From the NCBI GenBank assembly GCA_028583415.1, contig CM053274.1, positions 95,140,549 to 95,204,548 of the forward strand: a stretch of 64,000 nucleotides of DNA, given 5' to 3'. Below are positions 22,824-34,596 of this stretch, in pieces; within the stretch, counting starts at the first letter, position 1, and the number at the start of each line of letters is the position of its first letter. The DNA is from Protea cynaroides (lineage: Eukaryota > Streptophyta > Magnoliopsida > Proteales > Proteaceae). Position numbers and translations under genes: made by a program. Below the pieces are notes generated by a model, which worked only from the letters and a program-made list of their open reading frames with translations, did no database searches and had not been told where the DNA came from.

Positions 22824-24829
22824 GAACGCAATAAGCGTTAAACACTACCGGAAACAAAGAGAAACAGATCAATCTTCTTCTCCTCCTCAGATGATCAAAG
22901 TGATTATCCGCGTTCTCAAGTATTGATTCAAAATGCCTGAAGATTGAGAACGAGAACAATATGAACCCCTAGCCGATGACATGATTGGAAAAACAACTTC
23001 GTTTTCCGGTGGTTTACCAGCCATTATACAGCAAGACTAGTAAGGCGACATCGGCAGTTAAATGCCGATATAACTATGTCCGAAATTCGTCGCAGACGCC
23101 ATGGCTAGGGTTTCAGAAGATCAATGAAACCGAATCTGAGGAGAGATTCTTTTTCTCCGCCTCTTTCTCCTCTTCTCCTCGCTTTCCTTTTTTTTTTTCC
23201 AGCTATGTATCAGAAGGAGAAGAGACTGGTTTTTATCGGACGTTTTTCTCTCTCTGTCTTTGTCTCTGTCTCGTCCTCTCTGTCTCCTCCCTACCTTTTC
23301 CATCTAAATTTTGAAAATATTTCACTCTCTTTTAATTTGTTTATCGTTATAGGTGAACTGTGTAATACCTGGCAAAAACTTTTTACATTGACGATACTGT
23401 CCTTCATACGGTCAGGTTAACCAGGGGCTCTCAGGTAAATTAGATAGAGATGGGTGAGGTTAAACCGTTAAAGTAATTGTCCCGAGAGGACACCAGTGGA
23501 ATTATAAAATGAGAAAGGATAGGGTCTAAAGTGTAATTTTAGGACTAGGACACCAGTGGAATTATAAACTGAGAATGGACAAGTTCCCGAGAGCAACACC
23601 GTTAGATGGGTTTAAGAGAGGATCGTTGTCGGGACCAAAAAATCTAAAAATATGAAAGGTCACGTTGGATCTCCTCCACGTCTATCGATAGTGGACCCCA
23701 CACTGACCTTCGGCTTTACAGTGGGAAGAAAACACGTGTCAATTATAGTAGCGCTTTCCAGCGTGGCTGAAAATATTCTGTAGCGAGAAATGGGATTAGT
23801 TACCATAACGGTTAGATTTTTGGCTACTTTTGCCAAAAATTATTTTTGGCTACTTTTGCCAAAATTTAAAAAAACATATTTTTGGCCACTTTTGTCTGTT
23901 GAATGGGACCCATTTGTAGATTAGTCACATTCGGTCAAAATTGGGGCTGTTTGGTATACGTGACCCAACCTCATTAGAACTTAAACCTTTATAAGTCTAT
24001 CTACGATTTTTTTTTATTTTTTTGAGCAATTAATATCCTTTCATTTTTTTATACCTATTTTATAATTGCACAGACTCCATTACCCTTCATCCGTCTTTCA
24101 AGTAGGGAGGTTAATAAACCATTATTCAAATTCGAATCCGTTTATTAATTATTCTATTCGAATGTAATTTGAAATTCGATTTTGATTTTTAATTGAATAT
24201 GTGGATTTTTCCATTTAAATCTGTATACATCATTCCAAACCTTAGAATAAAATTTTAAGAAATAATAGAGAAAGAAAAAAAATAAAAGTTGAAGTGGAAA
24301 AATATTGAAGAACATACCCCAACCACAACAAGCAGAAAAATGCATGATATGGGTTTGAAGCTCAGGCATACCCCTTCGAGCAAAATGCACCATTTGAAGC
24401 TATCGACATGGGTTCAAAGCTCTTCAGAAAAGGGGAGAACAAGATCAGGTGGAATTGGTAAACCCGCAATTAAATACTTAAAGATCAAAGCTTGATGATC
24501 GAGCTCCTGCCCTTGCGACACCATGAACAACAATCGGTTTCCAGTGGCCGCCACTGCCACAATGTTCATTTCCTTTTTCTCTTCCCAGATGTATGCTTCT
24601 GCTGAAATGTATTATTTTGCTTCTTCCAACAAAAGAAATGTAAGAACAACTAATTATATTGGAAGCCATGAACAAATACATAAAAAAATATCTTTATCAG
24701 ATAAACACAAGGCAGAGGCCATATTCTTTCTAATCAAAGGTAGATCTAAAGCTTTAAGCAAGCGCTTCGACCCAAAGAGAGACATCCATCCATACAAAGA
24801 ATAAAAGAGGAGAAGCCTTAAGAAATGCC
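22824..24829. other. Upstream region of the hydrolase gene and intergenic DNA
   Basis: CT-rich DNA at 23140-23320 is the likely leader or promoter of the hydrolase gene. 23485-23580 has an imperfect tandem repeat of about 70 bp (AGGACACCAGTGGAATTATAAA twice). 23818-23900 has three copies of a TTTTTGGCTACTTTTGCC-like unit that is itself partly palindromic. Beyond this no gene was recognised. Confidence 0.5.
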
Positions 24830-25145
24830 TTAACTGCTAAAGCTGTAAAGGGTTTTCCTTTGCCTCTTTGGGGCATAAACGACATTCGTGGCTGTTATAG
24901 TCATCCTCCTTGCATGCTCCGTGTAAGTTGCAGCATTGCAAATGATGTTCTCAAGGAAGATCTTGAGAACCCTTCCTCGCATCTTCATAGATGAGACTGT
25001 TGATTCTCTTAACACTTCCTCTCCTTGCAAGGCAACAAATCGCTGGTTTCATGATGCCATGAACGTTATCTCGCAAATCACAATACCTTCCTATGAGTCT
25101 TTGTCCCTCCTTTACCCAAACCCTTGCCACCTTTTCCTTGACCAA
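24830..25145 (-). pseudogene. Histone H4 pseudogene
   Basis: Two minus-strand frames cover nearly the whole H4 sequence. The first has LRDNVHGIMKPAI, then LARRGSVKRI and LIYEDAR (H4: LRDNIQGITKPAI, LARRGGVKRI, LIYEETR). After a frameshift near 24985 the second has RVLKIFLENIICNA, TYTEHARRMTITATNVVYA and TLYSFSS (H4: RVLKIFLENVIRDA, TYTEHARRKTVTAMDVVYA, TLYGFGG). The glycine- and lysine-rich N-terminal tail is badly degraded. The frameshift and changes at near-invariant positions mean it cannot make a working histone. No intron is visible, but H4 genes normally lack introns, so a retrocopy cannot be told from a decayed gene. Confidence 0.88.
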
Positions 25146-25646
25146 TTGGGAGCTTCCTTCGGCGGTTCTAGCTAAGATCTCAAAGAGAAGGTGAGAGTTG
25201 CTTTGTTTTTGCTTTTCGTTTTAAGAAAACAGTAAGACTTTATTTTACAAGTCCCATATTCTATATTGTTCCAAGATACTTCAAAGAAGTAAATAGTTTA
25301 AGTGAAATCTGAATTCGCATCCAAATGGGGTGAGGGATCCATCTCTTGAGTGTATGATGGGCATCTATCAATGGCTTCTATGGGTGTGAGGTGGCTACCA
25401 GGTGGGGAGGTGATATGGAGAAAACACGAAAACCAAGAAACTGTTAAACCTCACAAGGAGGTCTATCCACATCTTAAATAGGAGTATTCAAAAACAACCT
25501 TTTGGAGTCTTGGATGAATTGATGAAATTTCAAATCTTGTCCATTCTTCTTGAATTTGAGGCTGAGGTTCATAGTTTGCTTTCCCACCATATATGGTATA
25601 TAGTAGCAAGTAATATTCAAGTAGATTTCCCATTGAAAACTCTATT
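25146..25646. other. Intergenic DNA, no gene recognised
   Basis: No coding similarity or defined repeat seen. Confidence 0.5.
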
Positions 25647-25918
25647 TATTTTTTATTTTTTATTGTTTGCTAACGAAGGGTATTCAGACCTTCGGCCTGA
25701 CTAATCCCTCGGGTCCATACTAACCCCATAATCGCATGGACCGGGTCATTCTAGAGTTGAATTAGAACTATTCCACTTGCACTCATAGCAAGAAAGAAAG
25801 AGTACTTAACACCCCTGTGTGAATAGCCCCAAAGTACTAAAAGGAGTTAAACGCAATACCTTATACTTCTTGAGGCAAAGACTTCTTGCCGACTCAACTA
25901 CCCCCTTGGGTTCCTTTA
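25647..25918 (-). mobile_element. tRNA-derived SINE with target duplication
   Basis: On the minus strand the head reads GGGGGTAGTTGAGTCGGCAA, matching a tRNA A-box (TAGTTGAGTCGG). A possible B-box-like GGTCTGAATACC lies far downstream near the tail. The 3' end is A-rich (T-rich on the plus strand at 25647-25666). The direct repeat AAAACTCTATT flanks it at 25636-25646 and 25919-25929. Body length, internal promoter, A-rich tail and target duplication all fit a SINE. It is a different family from the one at 7110. Confidence 0.7.
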
Positions 25919-25929
25919 AAAACTCTATT

Positions 25930-27319
25930 AATCCATCTCCATTCTCTATCGAAAGGGTAGATCAAACCTCCATTTTAATCATAATTATAAATTAACAGCC
26001 TACTAATTTAACATTTTTTTCATCCGCAACTTCAGCCATGATGGGGTCAAACCTGAGCTGTGGAACAAACTTTTTTTTAATATCTCAACATTTAAAATAA
26101 ATTTCAATTATTTATTAAAAAAAATTGAGGTTAATGGTTATGACAGACTGACTAGCTCTATTTTTTTATTTTTTTTTGAATTTATGTCAACATTTAAAAT
26201 AATGCATTAGTGGTGCGCTTTATGTGCTACATGTGGCATGGTCATTTGTGGTTTTAGGGTTAAATTTTCATCACATGGTTTTCGGCGTACAACGATAATA
26301 AAGAGAATCATTTTATTTGTGGGTTTTAACACTTAAAAGAGACTCTCAGATTAATGCAAAGGTGGTTTGGACATTCATGATATAAAAGGAGGAGTTAATA
26401 GTAGAGTCTATCGGTCTAGTCGGTTTTGGTCTACTATCGATTTCTTTTAATGGTCCTTCATTGGTTTCATCTTGATGCTTCACATGCATAAAAAAATACA
26501 AAAAAAAATCTTGAATTTTATCTGATTTTATCATTATTCTTTTTCTGATTTTGGTCGAAACTATCAGTTTTCGTTTTTTTATTTCTAAAAATCAAAACCG
26601 ATTCGATAAGGGTTCGGTCGGAACCAATTTCGGTCTATTCAATCGGTCCAATCTCATTTTTTTGAACCCCAGCCCAAAATGATAGAAATTTAATAAAAAG
26701 TACAATAAATACAAATAAAAAGCACCTCGATTGGGGTGGGACCCTATGCCAGGGGAGCAATGACAGGTAAAATTTTCAAATTCCTCCATACAGCTAGGAG
26801 AATGTACTCCAAAGGAAAAAAATATTAAAAAATTAAAATACATGATTGGATGAAAATCTCCAAAGTGGTGATATGTATAATATTATTTTTTTAGATTGGA
26901 CTGTAAACGACACACTGTCATAGATTTAAAAATTAATGTATTTAATAGATTAGTGAGATTATTATTCCTAAGTGTATTTAAATTTGAGGAAGTCAAAAAG
27001 GTTATGGGGGTCTTGGAGGCTTCTGCCTTTCCATTAAAGTCATTAAAGTATAAGACAAAAAGAAAAATTTAAGGGATGGAAACTGGAATTAATAAAAGGC
27101 AATTGGCAAAGCATGTTACGAGAATCACCTGGTCATTCCTACACAGTGGTGACGGTGAGTGGGTCCCATATATGCTCTAAAGTTTTCTGTCCAATAAAAA
27201 AAAAGTAATATTTTAAACTCAATTATACAACTGAACTTTTATTTATTATTTCGTGACGCGCCTGAGGAGTGGACTGATGGACACACATGTTATACATTTA
27301 TAGAGTACATTTTGACCAA
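25930..27319. other. Intergenic DNA, no gene recognised
   Basis: AT-rich. It contains a degenerate CGGTTTTGGTC-type stretch at 26395-26650. No protein similarity was recognised on either strand. Confidence 0.5.
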
Positions 27320-28340
27320 ACTGTCAGGCACGAGTTAGGCAAAACTTGCAAGGTAAGAGAGTAAGCTATGCTGTTAATCTCTTTAAGAATGAATCTAAAA
27401 TGGTAGGATTCAAAATAGCTAAACAAAGAGTATTGAATGTCATGAACCATCGATATAACATCTAGAGGTGACTCCCAACCTAGCTTGTGAAAGATGATTG
27501 ATTAAAGACTGCAATCACTCTCCACAATGAGGTTATCAATACAGATCATTATCGATTGTAAAAATCCAGCTCTCATTGCCAAACATTGTTCTTGCATAAT
27601 TGAAGCGAAGTGCATAGGATTTGAAGCTTCAAACATTTGTGATCCAGTATAATTACGAAGTATGTATCCAAACCTCATCTCAATTCGGATTAAAGAAAAG
27701 ATGCACTTGAATTAAGAGTAAGAGTGCTAAGTGGTGGCGGTTGCCAACGATGCACCAGATCCTTGGTAGAGCATGGAATCCTCAATGAAGGAGACGAAGA
27801 CGAAGATAAATCCAAGTACTTGTTACATGGGATCCACATCCTGCAGACCTCCAAGAGAATCTAGAGGAGTGGTGGCGCCCTCATTGGATGAATGACACCT
27901 GGGGTTCGGGTGAATCCAAGCCCTCCATCTTAGCCGACACCCCCTGTCGGCTCAGCTTGTCGGCTCGGTGGCTGCTCGGATGGAGGGCTTGAATTCATCC
28001 AAGCCTCAGGTGTCACCCATCCAATAGGGGTGCCACCTCTCCTCTAGATTCTATTGGAGGATAGGATTTGAATCTTGTTACTTGCCTTTAGAGCCGTTGC
28101 AACTACATCCTTCAATGACCAAGTCGGATGACCAAAAGTAATTAATTCCGTGATTTCCATATTAACCGACATAGGAAAGAAACATGACACAATGTCTCTC
28201 GACTTCATTGTTTGCCTAAATTGTAGATGAAGGTCCTAGTCGCATGCATGCATAATATGCCTTTAATAGACACCATTTCTTACACCTTTATTGATATGAG
28301 TTCGGACCATCTGCATGTACAGATACTCTCCATGAGATTC
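27320..28340 (-). mobile_element. LINE remnant: RNase H (RVT_3-type) domain, disrupted
   Basis: On the minus strand, left of the nested MITE, frames read WQPPPLSTLTLN, MRFGYILRNYTGSQMFEAS, IMQEQCLAMRAGFLQSIM and IDNLIVESDCSL, then a stop, then LGWESPLDVISMVHDIQYS and FRFILKEINSIAYSLTLQVL. These are the core motifs of the RNase H-like domain at the C-terminus of plant L1-type LINEs. Beyond the MITE, FGHPTWSLKDVVATALKAS continues the upstream linker. At least one in-frame stop and the MITE make it inactive. Confidence 0.75.
27829..28074. mobile_element. Foldback MITE nested in a LINE remnant
   Basis: About 246 bp. Ends are GGGATCCACATCCTGCAG and (reverse complement) GATTCAAATCCTATCCTCC; the arms carry TGAATCCAAGCCCTCCAT and its mirrored copy. 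Flanking 9-mers are TTGTTACAT (27820-27828) and TTGTTACTT (28075-28083). Removing the element and one target copy rejoins the LINE reading frame across ALKAS and YLDLSSSS. Confidence 0.82.
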
Positions 28341-28546
28341 CATCACCGTTGATGTCGTATAGAATCCACCTCTAAAGTGTGGGAGTCATTGAATATGGAC
28401 ACACTAGAATCTCAAGGAAGATACAAGTACATATAGGTAAACTATTCAGTATTAATATGGCACAGGAGATTCTACCCCATACAGAAGAAAAAAGAAAAAG
28501 AAAAAAGTAACATATCCTTGCGAAAGTCCATTCTACTTGTAAACTG

Positions 28547-28786
28547 GGGATCCACATCAACTCCTCCAAGAGGTTCGGGAGGAGGGGGATGCCCCCATTG
28601 GATGGCCAACATGTGGGGCTCGGATGAATCCGAGCCCTCTATCCGAGCCGACACCCTTCGGCTCAGCTTGTCAACTCGATGTCTGCTCAAAAGGAGGGCT
28701 CGGATTCATCCGAACCCCACGTGTCGGCCATTCAATGGGGGCGTCCCCCCTCCTCCCAAATCTCTAGGAGGAGAGGATTTGAATCC
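28547..28786. mobile_element. Foldback MITE with 9-bp target duplication
   Basis: About 240 bp. Ends are GGGATCCACATCAACTCCTCC and (reverse complement) GGATTCAAATCCTCTCCTCC. Arms include GCTCGGATGAATCCGAGCCC and its mirror, and a CCCACGTGTCGGCC segment in the right arm. Flanking 9-mers are TGTAAACTG (28538-28546) and TGTAAACCG (28787-28795). Confidence 0.82.
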
Positions 28787-28997
28787 TGTAAACCGGTATC
28801 ACGTGGGTCCCTCAACGAGTCCCATGACAATGACCAAACAACAGACCTAGTTCTAAGTACTTAGGCTTTTAATTTTCTCATTGGTTTCCATGTGAAAAGG
28901 AATCTCCACGTTTTTTTTTTTGGGGGGGGGACATGGCCATCGGATATTCCTAGCCATCAGTCTGAATGGTCCAACCATAAGGTTCAACACTATGCAA

Positions 28998-29784
28998 CAA
29001 AATTCGATAAGGGTGTCAATTTTGGGACCGCACCGTTCCCTCAAGCTGGGCCGACCGGTTAAAAACCACACCAAGCCAGATCATTTAATAAACGTGTTGG
29101 TCTTAGGACCGAACCGATTTAATAATAGGTCATTCATGGTGCAGGGGTGCAACCCGATGGTCGCCCGACCGATTAAAGCCCGAGTTGGTATAAACCGACT
29201 AAAAATCGATTTAAGGCATATATAAGTTTCTTCTTTTATTTTTTTTCCAGCTAATTTTCCCACCCATTTTCCCACCTACTTGTGAATATTGGACTTGCAA
29301 CAAATATAGCCCTACTAAATGAGATTGCAATGGGCCTTTTGATATCTTAGCCTCCAAGGTGACATGATTTTAGCAGATGATGCTAAGAGATTGTTACGGC
29401 CACATGTAAATATTCTTTAAAATGCATATTTTGATCCCCTTTTTTTTTTTTACCATTATCCACATACATTCTTCATTTATGAGTAAGGGTAAATCAATGG
29501 GTTGGATTTTACAACAAAATAGACCGATTATAACTGAGCATAAAACCGAATAGCATAACCGAACATAAGACCGAATAAGATAACCGATTATGGACATTGA
29601 TAGACCGATTGAACCGATTAACATAAGACATATGAGGGACCCAGATGGATTGGACCGAATATAAACGAGTCAATGTCTCGCAAATCAAAGCCAATTAGTT
29701 AAACATATCGATCACAGTGCAAGGTGTTAAATTGGTAAGGACCGGTTAGGCCCAACCGAGACCGACCGATTAACACCCCTAGCA
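28998..29784. mobile_element. Possible hAT-type MITE (TIR TA(A/G)GGGTGT(C/T)AA)
   Basis: The left end TAAGGGTGTCAATTTTGGG and the reverse-complemented right end TAGGGGTGTTAATCGG form an imperfect inverted repeat around a region rich in ACCGATTA/GACCG motifs. The flanks AATTCGAT and CATTCGAT may be a degenerate 8-bp target duplication, but the boundary is ambiguous by one or two bases. The terminal motif is common on plant hAT MITEs. Confidence 0.45.
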
Positions 29785-29799
29785 TTCGATTCCAAATCA

Positions 29800-32368
29800 T
29801 TGTTTAAAATAGGAAGCTAAGATGGGGGATTAGCATACTAGGCCCATTATGGGCCCAAACAAGCCCACACACCGTGCAGAAAGAAACAACTACTAGCTGA
29901 GGTGGTGATAAATGGGAACCCCACGTGGAATGACTTTTATGTGAGATCTAGGCAATGTTTGGTATCCATTCCCAATCCTGAGAATTTGCGATCTCATTCT
30001 CAGACCACAGAATACATTTGTATGTAAGAATGAGAACAACGTTTGAATACATATTTGGGTAAAATGCGTTTTTAAATTTAGAATATTCAGGCATTTCATC
30101 GAAGGCCTCAATTACACGTTTATTATACTCACATAACCTTAAGGATTGACGGTAGCCTATCTTAGACTTTTCTAGGTTTAGGGTTTCAATCAAACTTACG
30201 ACAATCTTTACAGAAATCCTAGAATACAATGGAAATAACAAAAGATGAAAACTAAGACATACATCTGCATTGAAGATATATACATGTGCTTTGAGGATTG
30301 ATTTTCGACGATACCTTGTTCGTGCTTTGATCCGAGATTTCCATAGCCGGAGATCTCTTTTCGTTACCTCTAGGTATGGGAGTAGAAAGAGGAGTAAAAC
30401 AACTTGGGCTGCAGGGATTTTAACCTATTGTTTATAATACTATCTCAAACCCACAATGAACCTAGTATTCCCACTAATCAATGGGCTCGGTAATTAATTA
30501 AATCCATTAAGATATTATCTAACAATCTCCCATTTGGGTTAGGGCTTTCTTTGGTATATATTACATAATTAATTATATATATTATGGCATATGTAGTTGT
30601 TTGGCTATTCTCATCATTTTTTAGGAATGTATTCTCTAATCTAAGAATGAATTTCTAACAATTCCAAATGGGTAATAATTGGTCTACATGGCTACTTAGC
30701 AGGATAATGCGATTTTCGTCTTTTCGATAAGCTGGGATCGTCGGCCTCAATATTGACTAGCCCAGGCTGTAAATCCTTCAATGCCATAAGCTTCTACTGG
30801 TCTCTGGCCTTGTAATATCCAAGTTAACTGACCTGAGCTTTACATTTCGAGGTTTCTTCAATATAAAATAGGGATAGGGATCTACACACTAGCGGTGTAG
30901 ATTAACATCTCCCACGCCAAACCAATAAGTGCATGGGAGAGAACTTTGCATGGTTTGTACAAGGGGGCCACAAGGTAATGGAGGAGAGTGTTTGATGGAG
31001 TGTGTAAGAGGTGTTGTACTCACCAGCAGTGTATACAGCGTGTTCCATAAAAGATATGGGATTCTAAGGCATGTTCAGTTTGGTGTATATTTTTGGAATG
31101 CATTCTGAAAATAGAGAATGCATTCTCACCATAGAATGAGAATGAACTAAAATATAAGACAGTTTTCAGTATAGGCTGAAAATGTAGAATTGACAAAAAA
31201 GCACATTCCATAAAAGACTGGAGAAAAGATAACATTCTCTTAACACATTCTATGATCCAAAAACAAAAATGCATATTTCTCATAGAGGGGAGGCATGAAA
31301 CCAGTGAGTATGATCTCTTTCATTGACTTAAGCCATCCTTGAAATCATCCATGAGATTCTAAAAGTAAAGCTCATCATTGATATATCCCTCTGATGCATC
31401 CTTGATTATCTGTAAATGGCTAAATGGCAAGCACGGATTATCACATGATTTTTTTCTTTTCTGTTTTAGGGTATGTTGGCCCTGTCCAGGACCAAGCCCA
31501 TGAAACTTAGTAGTTGGGTCGGTAGTCCTCCGAGTGTTGGGCTTCTCTGACCCTAATACAAGCCCTTTTAGAGAGTCATTTGTTGACAGTACCAGGGCAG
31601 GGCAAGCAATGACCAACTCCATGAGTTATCTCTTGTTCTATTTCGATACTGTGAACTAGAAACATGATCTTATAAGGCGAGGGGAGAACTCTTGTATATA
31701 ATATACATGAATATACTACCATTACATAAGAGGGTAAATGAGTACAATGGTATATGATTGAATATAAGTACTAGGTTTCAAACGATTTCTTACCATATCT
31801 AGATGTCAAAAATGTTGCTTCAGTTTTGCCACGTGGCACAGTTTGGTGCGATAGTTGTAGGTGGAACCTATCTATCAATCAACGATTGAAAGTTACACAT
31901 TATCTTCTGAAATGGCCCAAATAGAAAGGAAAGTTGAGCGTTACCTTCGGGTCCATGACAAAACCAACCTTTCGGCCTCCCCAACTCCCCTTCTTCTTTG
32001 TACCAAAAAGCAATCATCATGGAGTTAGCTTGATCTGTATGATTGATTTCATGATTCAAGAATGAAAATACATTATCAAACATTATTATTATTATTTTTA
32101 GAATACAATCTAAAGACGGATTGATAGATTGATGACAGATTAATGAGTCGAGACTCGAGACTTCTATCATTTCAGCTTTGTTGTGGCGGTTGGACCCCAC
32201 TGCAAAGTGAATCCGTCCCAACTTCCACCAACTCCTTGCCCGCCGTAAGAAACAGAAAAGAAAAAACCAGAAACCAGGTTGGTGGAAACCGCTGTCCGGT
32301 ATCTCCAGCCTTAAAACCCAACCCACCCCTCTGCAACCTGCAAGCACTTTCTTCAAACATTACCAACC
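29800..32368. other. Intergenic DNA upstream of CSE
   Basis: No gene recognised. 31060-31150 has repeated GAATGCATTCT / AGAATGCATTCTC segments. The last few hundred bases are the presumed promoter and leader of CSE; no confident TATA box was chosen. Confidence 0.5.
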
Positions 32369-33337
32369 ATGGCGACCGATTCTGAAATACCACCCATCCC
32401 ACCGAACTTCTGGGGCGACCTGCCAGAAGACGAGTACTACACGTCTCAAGGTGTACGCAATACTAAATCGTATTTCAATACCCCCAACGGCATGATCTTC
32501 ACCCAATCCTTCTTGCCCTTAGATCTCCCCATCAAAGCCACCGTCTTCATGACCCACGGTTACGGTTCCGACACCGGCTGGCTTTTCCAGAAGATCTGTA
32601 TCAACTTCGCCACCTGGGGTTACGCCGTCTTCGCCGCCGATCTCCTCGGTCACGGCCGTTCCGAGGGCCTCCGCTGCTACCTTGGCGACATGGAGAAGAT
32701 CGCCGCCACTTCCCTCTCCTTCTTCCTCTCCGTCCGCCTCAGCGACGAGTACGGCAACCTTCCCGGCTTCCTCTTCGGCGAATCCATGGGCGCCGCTGCT
32801 ACTATGCTCATGTACTTCCAGTCCGAGCCTGGTACCTGGACGGGCCTGATTTTCTCGGCGCCGCTCTTCGTGATACCTGAACCGATGAAACCTTCAAAAT
32901 TGCGGCTCTTCGTGTACGGCCTCCTCTTCGGAATGGCAGATACATGGGCTTCCTTGCCCGACAACAAGATGGTGGGCAAAGCCATTAAAGATCCAGAGAA
33001 GCTCAAGATCATCGCATCGAATCCGCGGCGGTACACGGGGAAACCTAGAGTTGGTACCATGAGAGAAATAGCTAGGGTTTGCGAGTACATACAGAGTAAT
33101 TTTTCCAGGGTCACGACACCGTTCCTGGCGGCGCACGGGACTTGCGACGGTGTGACGGCGCCGGAATCATCAACGATGTTGTACGAGAAGGCGTCTAGCG
33201 AGGATAAGACTTTGAAGCTGTATGAAGGGATGTACCATTCGTTGATACAGGGGGAGCCTGACGAGAATAGCGAGCGAGTTCTGGCGGACATGAAAGAGTG
33301 GATCGATGAGAGGGTGAGGAGGTATGGCTCCAAATAG
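32369..33337 (+). CDS. CSE: Caffeoylshikimate esterase (monoacylglycerol-lipase family)
   Basis: A single uninterrupted exon of 322 codons, very close to Arabidopsis CSE (At1g52760) from NFWGDLPEDEYYTSQGVRN to the terminal YGSK. Family role: hydrolyses caffeoyl shikimate to caffeate and shikimate in lignin biosynthesis; relatives also act as lysophospholipase or monoacylglycerol lipase. Visible catalytic features: oxyanion HGYGSD (His63-Gly64), nucleophile elbow GESMG with Ser139, Asp260 in HGTCDG and His290 in GMYHSLIQGEPDEN. The residue after the elbow is Ala rather than the usual Gly (GESMGA). No signal peptide, so cytosolic or membrane-peripheral. The CDS is clearly more GC-rich than its AT-rich flanks. 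ATG fits the family start. Confidence 0.95.
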   Translation: MATDSEIPPIPPNFWGDLPEDEYYTSQGVRNTKSYFNTPNGMIFTQSFLPLDLPIKATVFMTHGYGSDTGWLFQKICINFATWGYAVFAADLLGHGRSEGLRCYLGDMEKIAATSLSFFLSVRLSDEYGNLPGFLFGESMGAAATMLMYFQSEPGTWTGLIFSAPLFVIPEPMKPSKLRLFVYGLLFGMADTWASLPDNKMVGKAIKDPEKLKIIASNPRRYTGKPRVGTMREIARVCEYIQSNFSRVTTPFLAAHGTCDGVTAPESSTMLYEKASSEDKTLKLYEGMYHSLIQGEPDENSERVLADMKEWIDERVRRYGSK

Positions 33338-33628
33338 GAGACGATTTGGACTCCTCCAAATGGTCTTAAAGAGCTGTGTCGATCATCAGATCTGCGCAGA
33401 GTCTCTGACTGAAATTGTGTAAGATTCCGGCGGTCCCAATTGGGACGATAAAGATCAACTAGACTAGAACAGGAAAGGTAATAAAATGTCGATGAAGATC
33501 TTGTCTTTCTTTTTAATTTTGGGAAAATCCTTCCTTTTGTGTTCTAAATCTAGTGTCAGTGTCAGGTACGGTATCTAATGCGGAGTCAACACGTGCTCAG
33601 TCCGTCTTGAAAATAATATTAAAATTAG

Positions 33629-33679
<51 letters not shown>

Positions 33680-34590
33680 GTAAGAAGATCAGACATTGAT
33701 CAGGTCCGAAATGGATGGGATACGGATTACTTTAACCATGCTCCTGCATAAATTTTCCAAAATTTTTAGGGATTGCAGTAATATGGTATTTGAATGGGTA
33801 TGGTTGTGGCATATGAATGGCACATCTTTTTGGTTTCGATCAGTTTTGATTTGTGTTTGTCTCACCATGGGCTATGTCTTGTTTAGTATTGGTCAAATCT
33901 ATATGGAATGTTAAATTCTTTTTTTTTTTTTTTTATTATGAATGCATGTGGAATGATTCTCATTCAATCTTGAAAATATAATCCAAACAATTGTGAAGGT
34001 CATTATGGGTTCATTGGATTAGTCAAACCAAGGGTTTAGATACATGGGCACAAAAAAAAAAAAAAAAAAAAAAAAAAACATTGGTCAAATCGGTATTGAA
34101 GAATTCTGGAGATCCGAATATACCTAAAACCCTGGTTGGAGTGGGAGAGCGGCAGACAACAGCTTGCATTCTGTAGTGTGGTTTGGTACAGATTTGGTGG
34201 CATAAAAATAGAATATGGGAGAGTTTCGACTTTCGACAGTGAGATTGTGGGAATCTTATCCCATAAATAATTTTAATGGAATGAGGTTTGGTAAGGGAAA
34301 TCCTTGATTTGAATACAGGAGAAAGGTTTGGTAAGGTTTATTTATTTTACATAGGTAAGCATTATATGAAAGTTTGTAATCCAAACCCATGAATATTTAT
34401 ATTAATACCTTCTTCTTCTTTTTTTCTTTTTTTTTATATTGAGTTTTTCTTCCGGATATGAGATAGTGCATTAGATATACATAATTGGGTATTTGATTGA
34501 ATTTGAATATGAAATTTGACATATGACTAATTCATAAGATGTACAACTTATTCAAGTCACATAATCAAAACCAATTTGGTGGGAAAAGTC
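33338..34590. other. 3' flank of CSE and intergenic DNA
   Basis: Directly after the CSE stop, GGAGACGATTTGGA matches the reverse complement of the MITE terminus TCCAAATCGTCTCC. (TA)n at about 33631-33675 and a poly(A) run at about 34053-34078 are present. No gene recognised. Confidence 0.55.
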
Positions 34591-34596
34591 TATATC

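Noticed and set aside
31868..32356. A 162-codon open frame on the minus strand upstream of CSE
   Set aside because: No recognisable motifs, and it overlaps the probable CSE promoter and leader.
32677..33333. A 218-codon open frame antisense to CSE
   Set aside because: It is the shadow of the GC-rich, strongly conserved CSE coding sequence; the product has no family resemblance.
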